64,000 nt of DNA from Salimicrobium flavidum (GTDB lineage Bacteria; Bacillota; Bacilli; Bacillales; Halobacillaceae). The notes beneath the pieces are model-generated. The model did no database searches, was not told the origin of the DNA, and worked only from the letters and a program-made list of their open reading frames with translations. This document shows, piece after piece, positions 31,892 to 40,508 of this stretch (the first letter of the stretch is position 1; each line of letters begins with the position of its first letter). The position numbers were made by a program, and so were the translations under genes. The stretch lies in the NCBI RefSeq assembly GCF_900156645.1, contig NZ_FTOC01000002.1, positions 186,001 to 250,000 of the forward strand, given 5' to 3'.

Positions 31892-33208
31892 ATGAAAAAG
31901 AAGAAGTTTTATTCGGGTATTGCTACAGCGTTGTTGGCTTCGAGTGTTCTTGCAGGGTGTTCTTTCGGTTCCGATGATGCATCGGGCGGAGACAGCGGCG
32001 AAGGTGAAGGTGGAAGCAGCGATGCGGTCACGGTAGATGTCTTCCAGTTCAAAGTTGAATTCAAAGATCAATTCGAAGAACTTGTCTCGATGTATGAAGA
32101 AGAAAACCCGGACGTCAATATTAACGTGAAAACGGTTGGTGGCGGTAACGATTACGGCGCTTCCCTTAAAACATCATTCTCTTCAGGAGAAGAGCCTGAT
32201 ATATTCAACGTCGGTGGTCCAACGGATGTTGAAGAATATAAAGAATACTTAGCAGATGTATCTGACACAGATGCGGCGAATGCGGCACTGGATGGAACAT
32301 TGAACGGAGTTACTCAGGATGATCAGGTACTTGGTCTTCCGTTCAACCAGGAAGGGTATGGCCTTCTTTACAACAAAAAAGTATTTGAAGAGGCTGGAAT
32401 CGATGCTTCTTCGATCAAAACGATGGAAGATTTGAAAGGCGCAGTAGAAACACTGAATTCCCAGAAAGAAGAACTTGGAATTGAAGCACCTTTCGCTTTT
32501 CCAGGGAAAGAACAATGGGTGATGGGTAACCACCTGGCAAACGCTTATCTCGCAGATGAATTCAATCATGATGTCATGGAAGCGTACAATGCAGATACAG
32601 TCGAATTCGCTATGGGGGATCAGATGAAGGAATTCACTGATTTGCAGAGCGAGAATTCCGTTCAACCAGTACTTAGTCTCGATTACTCCCAACAGGTGGA
32701 AGAACACTTCTCCCTCGGGAACGTGGCGATGATTCAACAGGGGAACTGGGTATACAACACGATTGAATCCATGGATCCTGAATTTGCTGAAGAAAACGTA
32801 GGACTTCTTCCGATTCCGGTGGAAGGATATGAAGGAAGCATTCCGGTCGGCGTTCCGAACTACTGGGTCGTTAACAAGCAGTCTGAAGACGAAGTAGTAC
32901 AAGCTTCCAAAGACTTCCTTGATTGGATGTACACTTCTGAGACTGGTAAGAAATTCGTTACAGAAGAATTCAAATTCATCCCGGCTTACGAAGGATATGA
33001 AGATCAGGAAATTGCAGATCCTATTTCCAAGGAAATCTATAAGTATGCAAACGAAGGTAACACACTTGGTTGGGTCTTCCTCGGAGCGCCTACAGCCTGG
33101 ACAGAAGATGCTTTAGGTGTAGCGATGCAGGAATACCTCGCTGGTGATATAACGTGGGAAGAAGTGGAACAACAAGCGACACAAGCCTGGGAACAAGCTA
33201 GGCAGTAA
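31892..33208 (+). CDS. Sugar ABC transporter solute-binding lipoprotein
   Basis: Lipoprotein signal peptide with lipobox VLAGC, then an acidic Gly/Ser/Glu linker and a family 1 extracellular solute-binding fold (DVFQFKVEFKDQFEELVSMYEEENPDVNI, GLPFNQEGYGLLYNKKVFEEAGID). About 438 residues. ATG 31892 has GAAGGAG eight bases upstream; ATG 31883 is too close. First gene of the locus, behind three operator-like sites, and separated from its permeases by 534 bp of hairpin repeats. Ligand unknown; neighbours suggest a disaccharide such as trehalose or a glucoside. Confidence 0.88.
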   Translation: MKKKKFYSGIATALLASSVLAGCSFGSDDASGGDSGEGEGGSSDAVTVDVFQFKVEFKDQFEELVSMYEEENPDVNINVKTVGGGNDYGASLKTSFSSGEEPDIFNVGGPTDVEEYKEYLADVSDTDAANAALDGTLNGVTQDDQVLGLPFNQEGYGLLYNKKVFEEAGIDASSIKTMEDLKGAVETLNSQKEELGIEAPFAFPGKEQWVMGNHLANAYLADEFNHDVMEAYNADTVEFAMGDQMKEFTDLQSENSVQPVLSLDYSQQVEEHFSLGNVAMIQQGNWVYNTIESMDPEFAEENVGLLPIPVEGYEGSIPVGVPNYWVVNKQSEDEVVQASKDFLDWMYTSETGKKFVTEEFKFIPAYEGYEDQEIADPISKEIYKYANEGNTLGWVFLGAPTAWTEDALGVAMQEYLAGDITWEEVEQQATQAWEQARQ

Positions 33209-33209
33209 G

Positions 33210-33575
33210 AAAAGCGGAGTCATCCCGCTTAGAAGTTCTGACGTAAGCAGGGGTATCTCTTTTCAGTTGCTTTTTCCTGAAAAAGAAATCACTGCTTAGG
33301 GCACGGACTTCTGGGTGGCGAAACTGGACAAGAAAAGTGGAGACTTCCGTTTAGAAATACTGGATTAAGTAGACCGATCAGAGGAAAGGTGAATTTTCCT
33401 TTCGCTGATTGGGACTACTTAAGACACGAATTTCTGGAAGTTGTAACTGGACAAGAAAAGTGAAAGCGCCTGTTCATCCCCTAAAGTATAAGTCGGGGGC
33501 CGGGATGAGGTGTTTTCTCCTCATCCCGGCCCCCGACTTATATCTTCGAGGGGATAGGCGCTGAAACTGGACAAA
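33210..33575. repeat. Dispersed hairpin repeats, locus 6 (three hairpins), inside the ABC operon
   Basis: Starts directly after the stop codon with GAAAAGCGGAGTCATCCCGC. It holds three hairpins: about 33240-33300 (GTAAGCAG...CTGCTTAG), 33360-33440 (TTAAGTAGACC...GACTACTTAA), and a 24-bp perfect stem at 33487-33510/33519-33542 with loop TGTTTTCT. Linkers ACTGGACAAGAAAAGTGG separate them. Confidence 0.85.
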
Positions 33576-33595
33576 GAAAAGTGGAAAATCTTACT

Positions 33596-33646
33596 GTAAG
33601 CTTCCGCACGTAGGGACGAAAATTAACAGTGAACTATAACAGAGTC
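33596..33646. mobile_element. MITE-like fragment 3 (right half only)
   Basis: TAAGCTTCCGCACGTAGGG ... GAACTATAACAGAGTC matches the right half of the MITE family; the left half is missing. It lies just after the hairpin repeats. Confidence 0.5.
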
Positions 33647-33666
33647 ACAATTAAAAGAACCGGCAA

Positions 33667-33691
33667 AGAGCGCTGATAAAGGCGCTCTTGT
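33667..33691 (+). other. Hairpin in the leader of the permease genes
   Basis: AAGAGCGC pairs with GCGCTCTT; only GTT follows, so termination is weak. It lies 50 bp before the first permease gene. Confidence 0.45.
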
Positions 33692-33742
33692 TGGTTAATA
33701 GGACGACAGGAGAGCTTTACACAGCTTGGGAGGAGATTATCT

Positions 33743-34603
33743 ATGAAAAACAGGAGTTTGTCATTCTGGCTCTTTTTGACCCCCGTAATCCTCGGACTTG
33801 GTATCGTCGTCGTCATTCCTTTCATCTACGGGCTTTTCTATTCCTTCACGGATTGGAACGGAATCACGGCGAACAATTTTCTAGGGTTTGAAAACTACAT
33901 ACGATTGTTCCAGGAAGATGAGTTCATGAACTCGATCTGGTTCACGATCAAATTCGCAGTCGTCACCGTGCTGCTTTTGAATGTGTTCGGTCTCGGTCTT
34001 GCGCTGCTCGTCACGAGGAACATGAAATCGAACAATCTGATGCGTACCATCTTCTTCATGCCGAACCTCATCGGCGGCCTGATCCTCGGGTTCATCTGGC
34101 AGTTCATCTTCATCTCCGTCTTCGGTGATGTAGCCGGCCTTACCGGTATCGAAGGGTTGAGCGGCTGGCTGTCGACGACAGGAACCGGGTTCTGGGGTCT
34201 CGTCATTCTGACCGCCTGGCAGATGGCCGGGTACATCATGATCATCTACATCGCGTATCTGGAGAACGTACCGAAAGAACTGATCGAAGCATCGAAGATC
34301 GACGGCGCGAGTGCGCTGCAGCGGTTCAAAAACGTGATCTTCCCGCTCGTGGCTCCGGCGTTCACCGTCAGCATGTTCCTGACGCTGTCGATGTCCTTCA
34401 AAATCTATGACCAGAACTTATCCCTGACCGCCGGGGGACCGTTCAACTCCACACAGATGGTGGCGATGGAGATCGTCCGTACCGCCTTCAGTGACCGGGA
34501 AATGGCGTATGCGCAAGCGAAAGCGGTCATCTTCTTCCTGATCGTCGCGGTCATCGCTCTGACGCAGGTGTATTACAACAAGAAACGTGAGGTGGATGTC
34601 TGA
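33743..34603 (+). CDS. Sugar ABC transporter permease (MalF type)
   Basis: 286 residues, six membrane helices, and the permease EAA loop (VPKELIEASKIDGASALQRFKNVIFPLVAP, about 172-205). Pairs with the next permease to carry a sugar from the binding protein. GGGAGGAG ribosome site. Codons end in C and G far more than in the binding-protein gene (runs of ATC, GTC, TTC, CTG), which hints at a different origin or strong selection. Its stop overlaps the next start by one base (TGATG). No ATPase gene follows. Confidence 0.9.
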   Translation: MKNRSLSFWLFLTPVILGLGIVVVIPFIYGLFYSFTDWNGITANNFLGFENYIRLFQEDEFMNSIWFTIKFAVVTVLLLNVFGLGLALLVTRNMKSNNLMRTIFFMPNLIGGLILGFIWQFIFISVFGDVAGLTGIEGLSGWLSTTGTGFWGLVILTAWQMAGYIMIIYIAYLENVPKELIEASKIDGASALQRFKNVIFPLVAPAFTVSMFLTLSMSFKIYDQNLSLTAGGPFNSTQMVAMEIVRTAFSDREMAYAQAKAVIFFLIVAVIALTQVYYNKKREVDV

Positions 34604-35427
34604 TGAAGAAGAACAACGAGAAGCGAAACACACGTCTGCTTGAAGTCTTCGGCCTGCTTCTGGCCCTGCTCTGGCTGTCTCCGTTCTACCTGATGGTCGT
34701 CAACGCCTTCAAAACGAAACGGGGTATCTTCGAAGGGGTGCTCGGGATTCCGGAAGAATTCACCTTCGAAAACTTCGTCAAAGCGTTCATCGAACTGGAA
34801 TTTCTGAAATCCCTGTTCAACTCGGTGCTGATCACCGGACTCAGTATCCTGATCATCATTCTGTTTTCGTCGATGGCAGGATATGCGCTGGCGAGAAACA
34901 AGAGTAAGTTGTCGGGAGCGATGTTCTTCGTCTTCGTGGCGGCGATGCTGATTCCGTTCCAATCTGTTATGATTCCCTTAGTGGCCATTTTCGGCCAGGT
35001 CGATATGCTGAATGCCGCAGGACTCATTTTCATGTACCTCGGATTCGGGTGCAGCCTGTCCATCTTCCTGTATCACGGTGCGATGACGGGGATTTCCCAC
35101 TCGCTCGATGAAGCGGCGATCATCGACGGCGCGAACCGGTTCCAGACGTTCTGGTACATCATCTTCCCGCTCTTGAAGCCGATTTCCGTGACGGTCGCGA
35201 TATTGAATACGATCTGGATCTGGAACGATTACCTGCTTCCATCGCTCGTGCTGAGCGAAGCGAATGCGACGATCCCTCTGAAAATGTTCTATTTCTTCGG
35301 ACAGTACACGAAACAGTGGCACCTGGCGCTGGCCGGCCTGACGATCGCGATCATCCCGGTCATCATCGGATACTTCTTCGCACAGAAGCAGATCATCGAT
35401 GGGGTCTCCGAAGGTGCAGTGAAATAG
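34603..35427 (+). CDS. Sugar ABC transporter permease (MalG type)
   Basis: 274 residues, six membrane helices, EAA loop HSLDEAAIIDGANRFQTFWYIIFPLLKP. Second membrane subunit of the importer; it shares the GC-rich codon use of its partner. Followed by the LacI regulator rather than an ATPase, so a shared MsmX-type ATPase encoded elsewhere is needed, as is usual in bacilli. Start overlaps the preceding stop. Confidence 0.9.
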   Translation: MKKNNEKRNTRLLEVFGLLLALLWLSPFYLMVVNAFKTKRGIFEGVLGIPEEFTFENFVKAFIELEFLKSLFNSVLITGLSILIIILFSSMAGYALARNKSKLSGAMFFVFVAAMLIPFQSVMIPLVAIFGQVDMLNAAGLIFMYLGFGCSLSIFLYHGAMTGISHSLDEAAIIDGANRFQTFWYIIFPLLKPISVTVAILNTIWIWNDYLLPSLVLSEANATIPLKMFYFFGQYTKQWHLALAGLTIAIIPVIIGYFFAQKQIIDGVSEGAVK

Positions 35428-35442
35428 AAAGGAGCAGGATCA

Positions 35443-36471
35443 ATGTCTGTGACGATTAAGGATGTAGCGAAGGAGGCGAATGTAGCCCCTTCCACGGTAT
35501 CACGGGTGATTGCGGACAGCCCGCGTATCAGCCCTGCAACGAAGAAAAAGGTACGGAAAGTGATGGACGAGATGGGTTATTATATGAACTATAATGCCCG
35601 CGTCCTCGTGAGACAGTCTACCCAGACGATCGGTGTAGTCATGAAACATTCCAGTTCGCATTCTTTCGATAACCCATTCTTCTCGGAACTCTTAAGTGGT
35701 ATAAGTAAGGCTTGCCAGGAGAATGACTACAGCCTGAATCTGACGACCGGAGAGTCGGAAGAAGCTATTTTCCAGGACGTTGTGAAAATGGTCCAGGGGA
35801 AAAGGGTAGATGCGATCGTTGTCCTGTATTCCAAGGAGGATGATAAAGTCGTACCGTATCTGATGCAACAGGACTTTCCGTTCGTGATGATCGGGAAGCC
35901 GCTTCTGGACGCATCAAACGTTATGTATGTCGACAACGATAACGTCCAGGCTTCTAATGAAGCTACCGACTATCTGATTCAACTCGGTCACGAACGGATC
36001 GCGATTGTCGGCGGGGAAGCGGATTTTGAAGTGACGAAAGCCAGGGTGGAAGGATACGAAAAGGCTCTGACTACCCATGGGTGCAGACAAAGTGAAGAAT
36101 ATATCAAGTATAGACGGGATGGAAGCTATGACGGGACGGTTATCGTGAAAGAGCTGCTGGAACTTCCCGAGCCACCGACAGCTCTCGTTGTCATGGATGA
36201 CTTTCATGCGCTTTCCATTATTACGGCACTCGGGGAAGCCGGGCTCTCCGTACCGGAAGACATGAGTGTGATCAGTTTCAACAATACGATCGTTTCCAGG
36301 CTGTCGAGTCCTGCGCTGACGACGGTCGATACGAACGCCGATCAACTTGGGTACTACTCGGCTGAGACACTTATCGATAAGTTGAGGAAACCTGAAATGA
36401 TGAACAAAAGTCTGGTTATTCCGACGAATATTGTGGAAAGAGAATCATGTATGGAAAGAAAAAAAATTTAG
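35443..36471 (+). CDS. LacI-family transcriptional regulator
   Basis: 342 residues: N-terminal helix-turn-helix TIKDVAKEANVAPSTVSRVI (3-22) with the hinge, then a periplasmic-binding-protein-like effector domain (FVMIGKPLLDASNVMYVDNDN, HERIAIVGGEADFEVTKARVEGYEKAL). Closest in style to MalR-type regulators of Firmicutes. It lies within the operon, between the permeases and thuA, and most likely controls it through the operator-like sites at 31716-31861 and 36479. Ligand unknown. Confidence 0.9.
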   Translation: MSVTIKDVAKEANVAPSTVSRVIADSPRISPATKKKVRKVMDEMGYYMNYNARVLVRQSTQTIGVVMKHSSSHSFDNPFFSELLSGISKACQENDYSLNLTTGESEEAIFQDVVKMVQGKRVDAIVVLYSKEDDKVVPYLMQQDFPFVMIGKPLLDASNVMYVDNDNVQASNEATDYLIQLGHERIAIVGGEADFEVTKARVEGYEKALTTHGCRQSEEYIKYRRDGSYDGTVIVKELLELPEPPTALVVMDDFHALSIITALGEAGLSVPEDMSVISFNNTIVSRLSSPALTTVDTNADQLGYYSAETLIDKLRKPEMMNKSLVIPTNIVERESCMERKKI

Positions 36472-36478
36472 CTGGAGA

Positions 36479-36492
36479 TGCAATCGTTTTCG
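36479..36492 (+). promoter_or_regulatory. cre/LacI-type operator between lacI-type gene and thuA
   Basis: TGCAATCGTTTTCG matches TGNAANCGNTNNCA except at the final base. It lies in the 50-bp gap before thuA and could give the catabolic genes separate control. Confidence 0.55.
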
Positions 36493-36521
36493 CTTGACGT
36501 TGCACAGAAGGGGGAAGAATT

Positions 36522-37241
36522 ATGAATATATTGGTATGGAACGAATACCGTCACGAAAAAGAGAATCCGGTGGTTTCGGACGTTTACCCGGAAGGCATCC
36601 ACGGAGCCCTGGCTGATTTCCTGAAAAAAGATGGTCACACGGTAACGACAGCGACCCTTGATGAAGAAGAACATGGTCTCACCGAAGAGGCGCTCGACAA
36701 TGCGGACGTTCTAGTATGGTGGGGGCATAAGGCTCACGATGAAGTGGAGGAGGACATTGCTGAAAGAGTGAAGCAGCGTGTGTTGGATGGAATGGGACTT
36801 GTGGTTCTGCACTCCGCCCACTTTTCGAAAATCTTCAAAAAACTGATGGGGACAGGCTGTGACCTGAAATGGAGGGAAGCGGATGATAAGGAACGCATCT
36901 GGAACATAGATCCGACCCATCCGATTGCACAAGGGATAAGCCAATACTTTGATATCGAAAAAGAAGAAATGTACGGGGAACACTTCGACATCCCGGCCCC
37001 GGATGAATTGATTTTTCTCAGCTGGTTCGAAGGCGGGGAAGTATTCCGTAGCGGTGCTACCTTCAAACGTGGCAACGGAAAGATTTTCTACTTCCGCCCT
37101 GGTCATGAGACGTATCCGACCTATTACCATGAAGATGTGCAGAAAGTGATCCAGAACGGCGTCCGCTGGGCGCAGAATACAAATGGACCGAAGCACCAGT
37201 ATGGCAACGCGAAGCCTCTGGAACATATTTCCGAGAAGTAG
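36522..37241 (+). CDS. thuA: ThuA-like domain protein (trehalose utilization family)
   Basis: 239 residues with the glutamine-amidotransferase-like ThuA fold: [27 protein letters not shown] at the start, [33 protein letters not shown] and [22 protein letters not shown]. In rhizobia ThuA works with the dehydrogenase ThuB in breakdown of trehalose and related disaccharides through 3-keto sugars. Its neighbours here, two Gfo/Idh dehydrogenases and an isomerase, fit that role. The reaction catalysed by ThuA is not settled in general. Confidence 0.88.
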   Translation: MNILVWNEYRHEKENPVVSDVYPEGIHGALADFLKKDGHTVTTATLDEEEHGLTEEALDNADVLVWWGHKAHDEVEEDIAERVKQRVLDGMGLVVLHSAHFSKIFKKLMGTGCDLKWREADDKERIWNIDPTHPIAQGISQYFDIEKEEMYGEHFDIPAPDELIFLSWFEGGEVFRSGATFKRGNGKIFYFRPGHETYPTYYHEDVQKVIQNGVRWAQNTNGPKHQYGNAKPLEHISEK

Positions 37242-37267
37242 TGATACCTGAAAGGGGAGAAGGAATA

Positions 37268-38293
37268 ATGACTTTAAAAACAGCGATTATCGGCTGCGGC
37301 AGTATTGCCCAGAACCGTCATCTGGTTGAATACCGGAACAATGAAGAGACGGAAATCACAGCAGTCTGCGATATTGCGGAAGATCGCGCAGCCATTGCCG
37401 GCCAGATTTATGGTGCGAAGACGTATACGGATTATGAAGAGTTATTGAATAAAGAGGAAGTGGATCTTGTAAGTGTCTGTCTTCCGAACTACTTGCATGC
37501 ACCTGTTTCCATTGCCGCTTTAGAAGCCGGGGCGAATGTTTTATGTGAAAAACCGATGGCGACAAGCTCGGAGGAAGCAAAGCGAATGATCGAAGCAGCG
37601 GAAAAAAGCGGAAAGAAACTGATGATTGCGCATAACCAGCGTTTTGTGAAATCCCACCAAAAGGCCAGAGAAATCATTCAATCTGGAGAGTTAGGCAAGA
37701 TTTACAGTTTTCGCACGACGTTCGGTCACGGCGGACCGGAAGGCTGGAGTGCCGACGGAGCGGACAGCTGGTTTTTCAAAAAGGATGAGGCGTTCATAGG
37801 AGCGATGGGAGACCTAGGTGTTCATAAAGCGGACCTGATCCGCTATATGCTTGGGGAAGAATTCACTGATGTCGCCGGTTTCGTAGAGAATAATGCGAAA
37901 GAAAACATTACGGTCGATGATAACGCAGTCTGTATGCTTCGTTCCGACTCAGGGATTCTCGGCACCCTCACAGCGAGCTGGGCGTATAACACCGCAGAGG
38001 ACAATTCCACTGTCATCTACGCAGAAAAAGGGATGCTCCGTATCGAAGACGACCCGGACTATTCACTCGTAGCGACTTTCACTAACGGGGACGTCGTGAA
38101 TTATCAGCTCGGCAACATTCAATCCAATGAAGAAGGCGGACAAACGAATACAGGTGTCATCGATCATTTCGTTGAAAGCGTCATGAATGATACTACACCG
38201 TTAATCGACGGTCATGAGGGGAAAAAATCTCTGGAAATTATTCTCGGAGCTCTTGAATCCGGTCAGACCCGTAAAATCCAGTCATTAAAGTAG
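37268..38293 (+). CDS. Gfo/Idh/MocA-family oxidoreductase 1
   Basis: NAD(P)-dependent sugar dehydrogenase of about 341 residues. Rossmann motif IIGCGSIAQNRH at the start, CEKPMA near 98, the conserved GAMGDLGVHKADLIRYMLG and the C-terminal dimer domain. ATG 37268 follows AAGGGGAGAAGG; the longer frame to 37241 lacks a ribosome site. Together with ThuA and the second dehydrogenase it may oxidise C3 of a glucosyl unit, the ThuB/YcjS-type reaction. Substrate inferred only. Confidence 0.87.
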   Translation: MTLKTAIIGCGSIAQNRHLVEYRNNEETEITAVCDIAEDRAAIAGQIYGAKTYTDYEELLNKEEVDLVSVCLPNYLHAPVSIAALEAGANVLCEKPMATSSEEAKRMIEAAEKSGKKLMIAHNQRFVKSHQKAREIIQSGELGKIYSFRTTFGHGGPEGWSADGADSWFFKKDEAFIGAMGDLGVHKADLIRYMLGEEFTDVAGFVENNAKENITVDDNAVCMLRSDSGILGTLTASWAYNTAEDNSTVIYAEKGMLRIEDDPDYSLVATFTNGDVVNYQLGNIQSNEEGGQTNTGVIDHFVESVMNDTTPLIDGHEGKKSLEIILGALESGQTRKIQSLK

Positions 38294-38300
38294 GGGTACT

Positions 38301-39362
38301 ATGAATAAATGGAAAATAGGAGTGATCGGAACGGGTGGAATAGCGACAGAACGTCATATCCCCGCCCTTCAATCTCTCCATCAAAAAGCTGAACTTTCAG
38401 CTGTACAGGATGTAAACAAGAGCCGCGCAGCAGAAGTCGCGGAGACGTTCGGCGCTGCCCATGTATGTGATACTCCGGCAGAACTATTCGATCTGGTCGA
38501 CGCTGTCATTATTTGCACGCCGAACAAATTTCATGCGGAATTGAGTATCGAAGCGTTGAACAGAGGGGTTCATGTCCTTTGTGAGAAGCCGATGGCGATG
38601 AACCGCTACGAAGCGGAAGCGATGAAAACGGCGGCTGAAAACAACAACAGAATTTTAGCGATTGCATATCATTATCGGCACACTCAAGAAGGTATCATGG
38701 CGAAGCGGGTCACAGAAGCTGGAGAACTCGGGAAGCCGCTTGTAGCCAGAGTCCAGGCGATGCGTCGCAGGAAAGTCCCGGGGTGGGGCGTGTTTACGAA
38801 CAAGGAACTCCAGGGCGGGGGAAGCCTGATCGATTTCGGTTGTCATCTGTTGGACTTGTCGCTCTGGCTCCTTGGCAACCCGGAACCGGTGGAAGTAAGC
38901 GCCGAAACCTATAATGATTTGAGCAGAACACCCGGTCAGGTCAATGACTGGGGGGCGTTTGATCACGAGACGTTCGAAGTCGATGATCACGTTACAAGTT
39001 ACATAAGATTCAAAAATGGACTTTCGCTTCAGTTCGAATGTTCCTGGTCAGCGAATATCAAGGAAGATCATACGTCAGTTAGTCTTTCCGGGGTGGACGG
39101 GGGCTTAAGTGTGTATCCGTTTGAAATGTACCAGACGAAGTATGGAGCTGTCTGGAATGCTTCCCCGGTATTGAAGGAAGAAGAGCCATCGGTAGTAGCC
39201 ACAAGACAGATGGACAATTTCCTGGCGAGCTGCAGCGGGGAAGAGGAACTGATTGTAGAAGCGTCCGAAGCTTTGCGAGTAACGGAAATCATCGATGCCA
39301 TGTATGAAAGCAGCGATACAGGCAGAGCGGTTACACTGAAAAAAGAAGAGGAGGAATCGTGA
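38301..39362 (+). CDS. Gfo/Idh/MocA-family oxidoreductase 2
   Basis: 353 residues: Rossmann motif VIGTGGIATERHIPAL, CEKPMAM, and GGGSLIDFGCHLLDLSLWLLG with the catalytic Asp/His pair of the family. It starts eight bases after the first dehydrogenase and its stop TGA overlaps the next ATG. Two such enzymes in one cluster recall ycjQ/ycjS, where one oxidises a glucoside at C3 and the other reduces the keto product. Confidence 0.87.
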   Translation: MNKWKIGVIGTGGIATERHIPALQSLHQKAELSAVQDVNKSRAAEVAETFGAAHVCDTPAELFDLVDAVIICTPNKFHAELSIEALNRGVHVLCEKPMAMNRYEAEAMKTAAENNNRILAIAYHYRHTQEGIMAKRVTEAGELGKPLVARVQAMRRRKVPGWGVFTNKELQGGGSLIDFGCHLLDLSLWLLGNPEPVEVSAETYNDLSRTPGQVNDWGAFDHETFEVDDHVTSYIRFKNGLSLQFECSWSANIKEDHTSVSLSGVDGGLSVYPFEMYQTKYGAVWNASPVLKEEEPSVVATRQMDNFLASCSGEEELIVEASEALRVTEIIDAMYESSDTGRAVTLKKEEEES

Positions 39363-40330
39363 TGAAATTAGGTGTATTTACAGTATTGTTCTCTGACCTT
39401 TCGTTTGAAGAGATGCTCGATAAAGCGAAAGCATCAGGGTTGAAGGCAGTGGAAATCGGCACGGGCGGCTATCCCGGAGATGCTCACTGTAACGTAGACG
39501 AACTGCTCAGGAGTGAAGAAAAACGGAAAGCATATCTTGCAGAAGTGGAAAAACGGGGCCTGGAAATCAGTGCTCTGAGCTGTCATGGAAACCCTCTTTC
39601 CCCGGATGAGGCATTTGCAGCGAATTCCCATGAAATCTTCGTAAAAACAGTGAACCTGGCGGGGCTTTTGGGGGTTCCTGTAGTCAATACGTTCTCCGGG
39701 ACACCGGGAGGATCCGAGACGGACAAAACTCCGAACTGGCCGGTAACACCGTGGCCGGAGGAATACTCCGAGATTCTGAATTGGCAGTGGGAACAGAAGC
39801 TTGTTCCGTACTGGAAAGAACAGGCTGCACTTGCTGAAGAGCACGGGGTTAAAATAGGTCTTGAACTTCATGCCGGTTTCCTTGTCCATACTCCTCACAC
39901 GATGCTGAAACTGCGTGAAGCCACCTCTCCGGCCATTGGAGCGAACCTGGATCCGAGTCATTTATGGTGGCAGGGCATCGATCCGGTCGCAGCTATCAAA
40001 ATTCTCGGTCGGGAAGATGCAATCCATCATTTCCATGCAAAAGATACGTATATAGATCAGGAAAACGTGAATATGTATGGTCTCACCGATATGCAGCCGT
40101 ACGGGGAAGTACGTACTCGCGGATGGAGCTTCCGTTCCGTAGGGTATGGACACAGTGTGCAGGAATGGTCTAATATTATCAGCGCACTGCGGACGTTCGG
40201 ATATGATCATGCGGTAAGCATCGAACATGAGGACCCGATCATGTCTATCGAAGAAGGCTTCCAGCGTGCGGTGAACAATCTCAACGATGTTATTATCGAA
40301 GAACCACCGGCAGACATGTGGTGGGCATAA
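39362..40330 (+). CDS. TIM-barrel sugar phosphate isomerase/epimerase-like protein
   Basis: 322 residues of the AP-endonuclease-2/xylose isomerase-like fold. Four metal ligands can be placed: Glu in IGLELHAGF, Asp and His in NLDPSHLWW, His in HFHAKD, and Glu in SIEHEDP. ATG 39362 overlaps the previous stop (TGATG) and follows GAGGAGGAA. YcjR-type 3-keto-glucoside epimerases and other 3-keto sugar enzymes belong to this superfamily, so it may process the keto product. Directly followed by repeat DNA. Confidence 0.85.
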   Translation: MKLGVFTVLFSDLSFEEMLDKAKASGLKAVEIGTGGYPGDAHCNVDELLRSEEKRKAYLAEVEKRGLEISALSCHGNPLSPDEAFAANSHEIFVKTVNLAGLLGVPVVNTFSGTPGGSETDKTPNWPVTPWPEEYSEILNWQWEQKLVPYWKEQAALAEEHGVKIGLELHAGFLVHTPHTMLKLREATSPAIGANLDPSHLWWQGIDPVAAIKILGREDAIHHFHAKDTYIDQENVNMYGLTDMQPYGEVRTRGWSFRSVGYGHSVQEWSNIISALRTFGYDHAVSIEHEDPIMSIEEGFQRAVNNLNDVIIEEPPADMWWA

Positions 40331-40378
40331 AGAAAAGCGGAAGCTCCCCGCTTAGAAGTCCTGGCGTAAGCAGGTTGG
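40331..40378. repeat. Dispersed hairpin repeat fragment, locus 7
   Basis: AGAAAAGCGGAAGCTCCCCG, then CTTAGAAGTCCTGGCGTAAGCAGG: the left part of the unit only, starting at the stop codon of the isomerase gene. Confidence 0.7.
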
Positions 40379-40393
40379 TCAGAAATGACTATG

Positions 40394-40498
40394 GTCCGTA
40401 CAAAAGTGTTAAAGGTCTGCATAAACATCCGTGAGGTCCGCACGAAGAAGCGAAAGGTCCTCAGAAAAGAGTGGAAGGTCCGCAACGAAGCATAAAGG
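40394..40498. repeat. 21-bp imperfect tandem repeat, five units
   Basis: Units of 21 bp start GTCCGTACA, GTCTGCATA, GTCCGCACG, GTCCTCAGA and GTCCGCAAC and mostly end AAAG or GAAG. On the minus strand this gives a seven-residue pattern like xRTFxxF repeated five times. No ribosome site supports translation. It fills the gap before the DUF624 gene. Confidence 0.7.
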
Positions 40499-40508
40499 GG
40501 AGAAAAAA

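Noticed and set aside
40207-40485. 92-codon minus-strand frame through the 21-bp repeats
   Set aside because: No ribosome site, runs into the isomerase gene antisense, and low-complexity. Kept only as a finding on the repeat.
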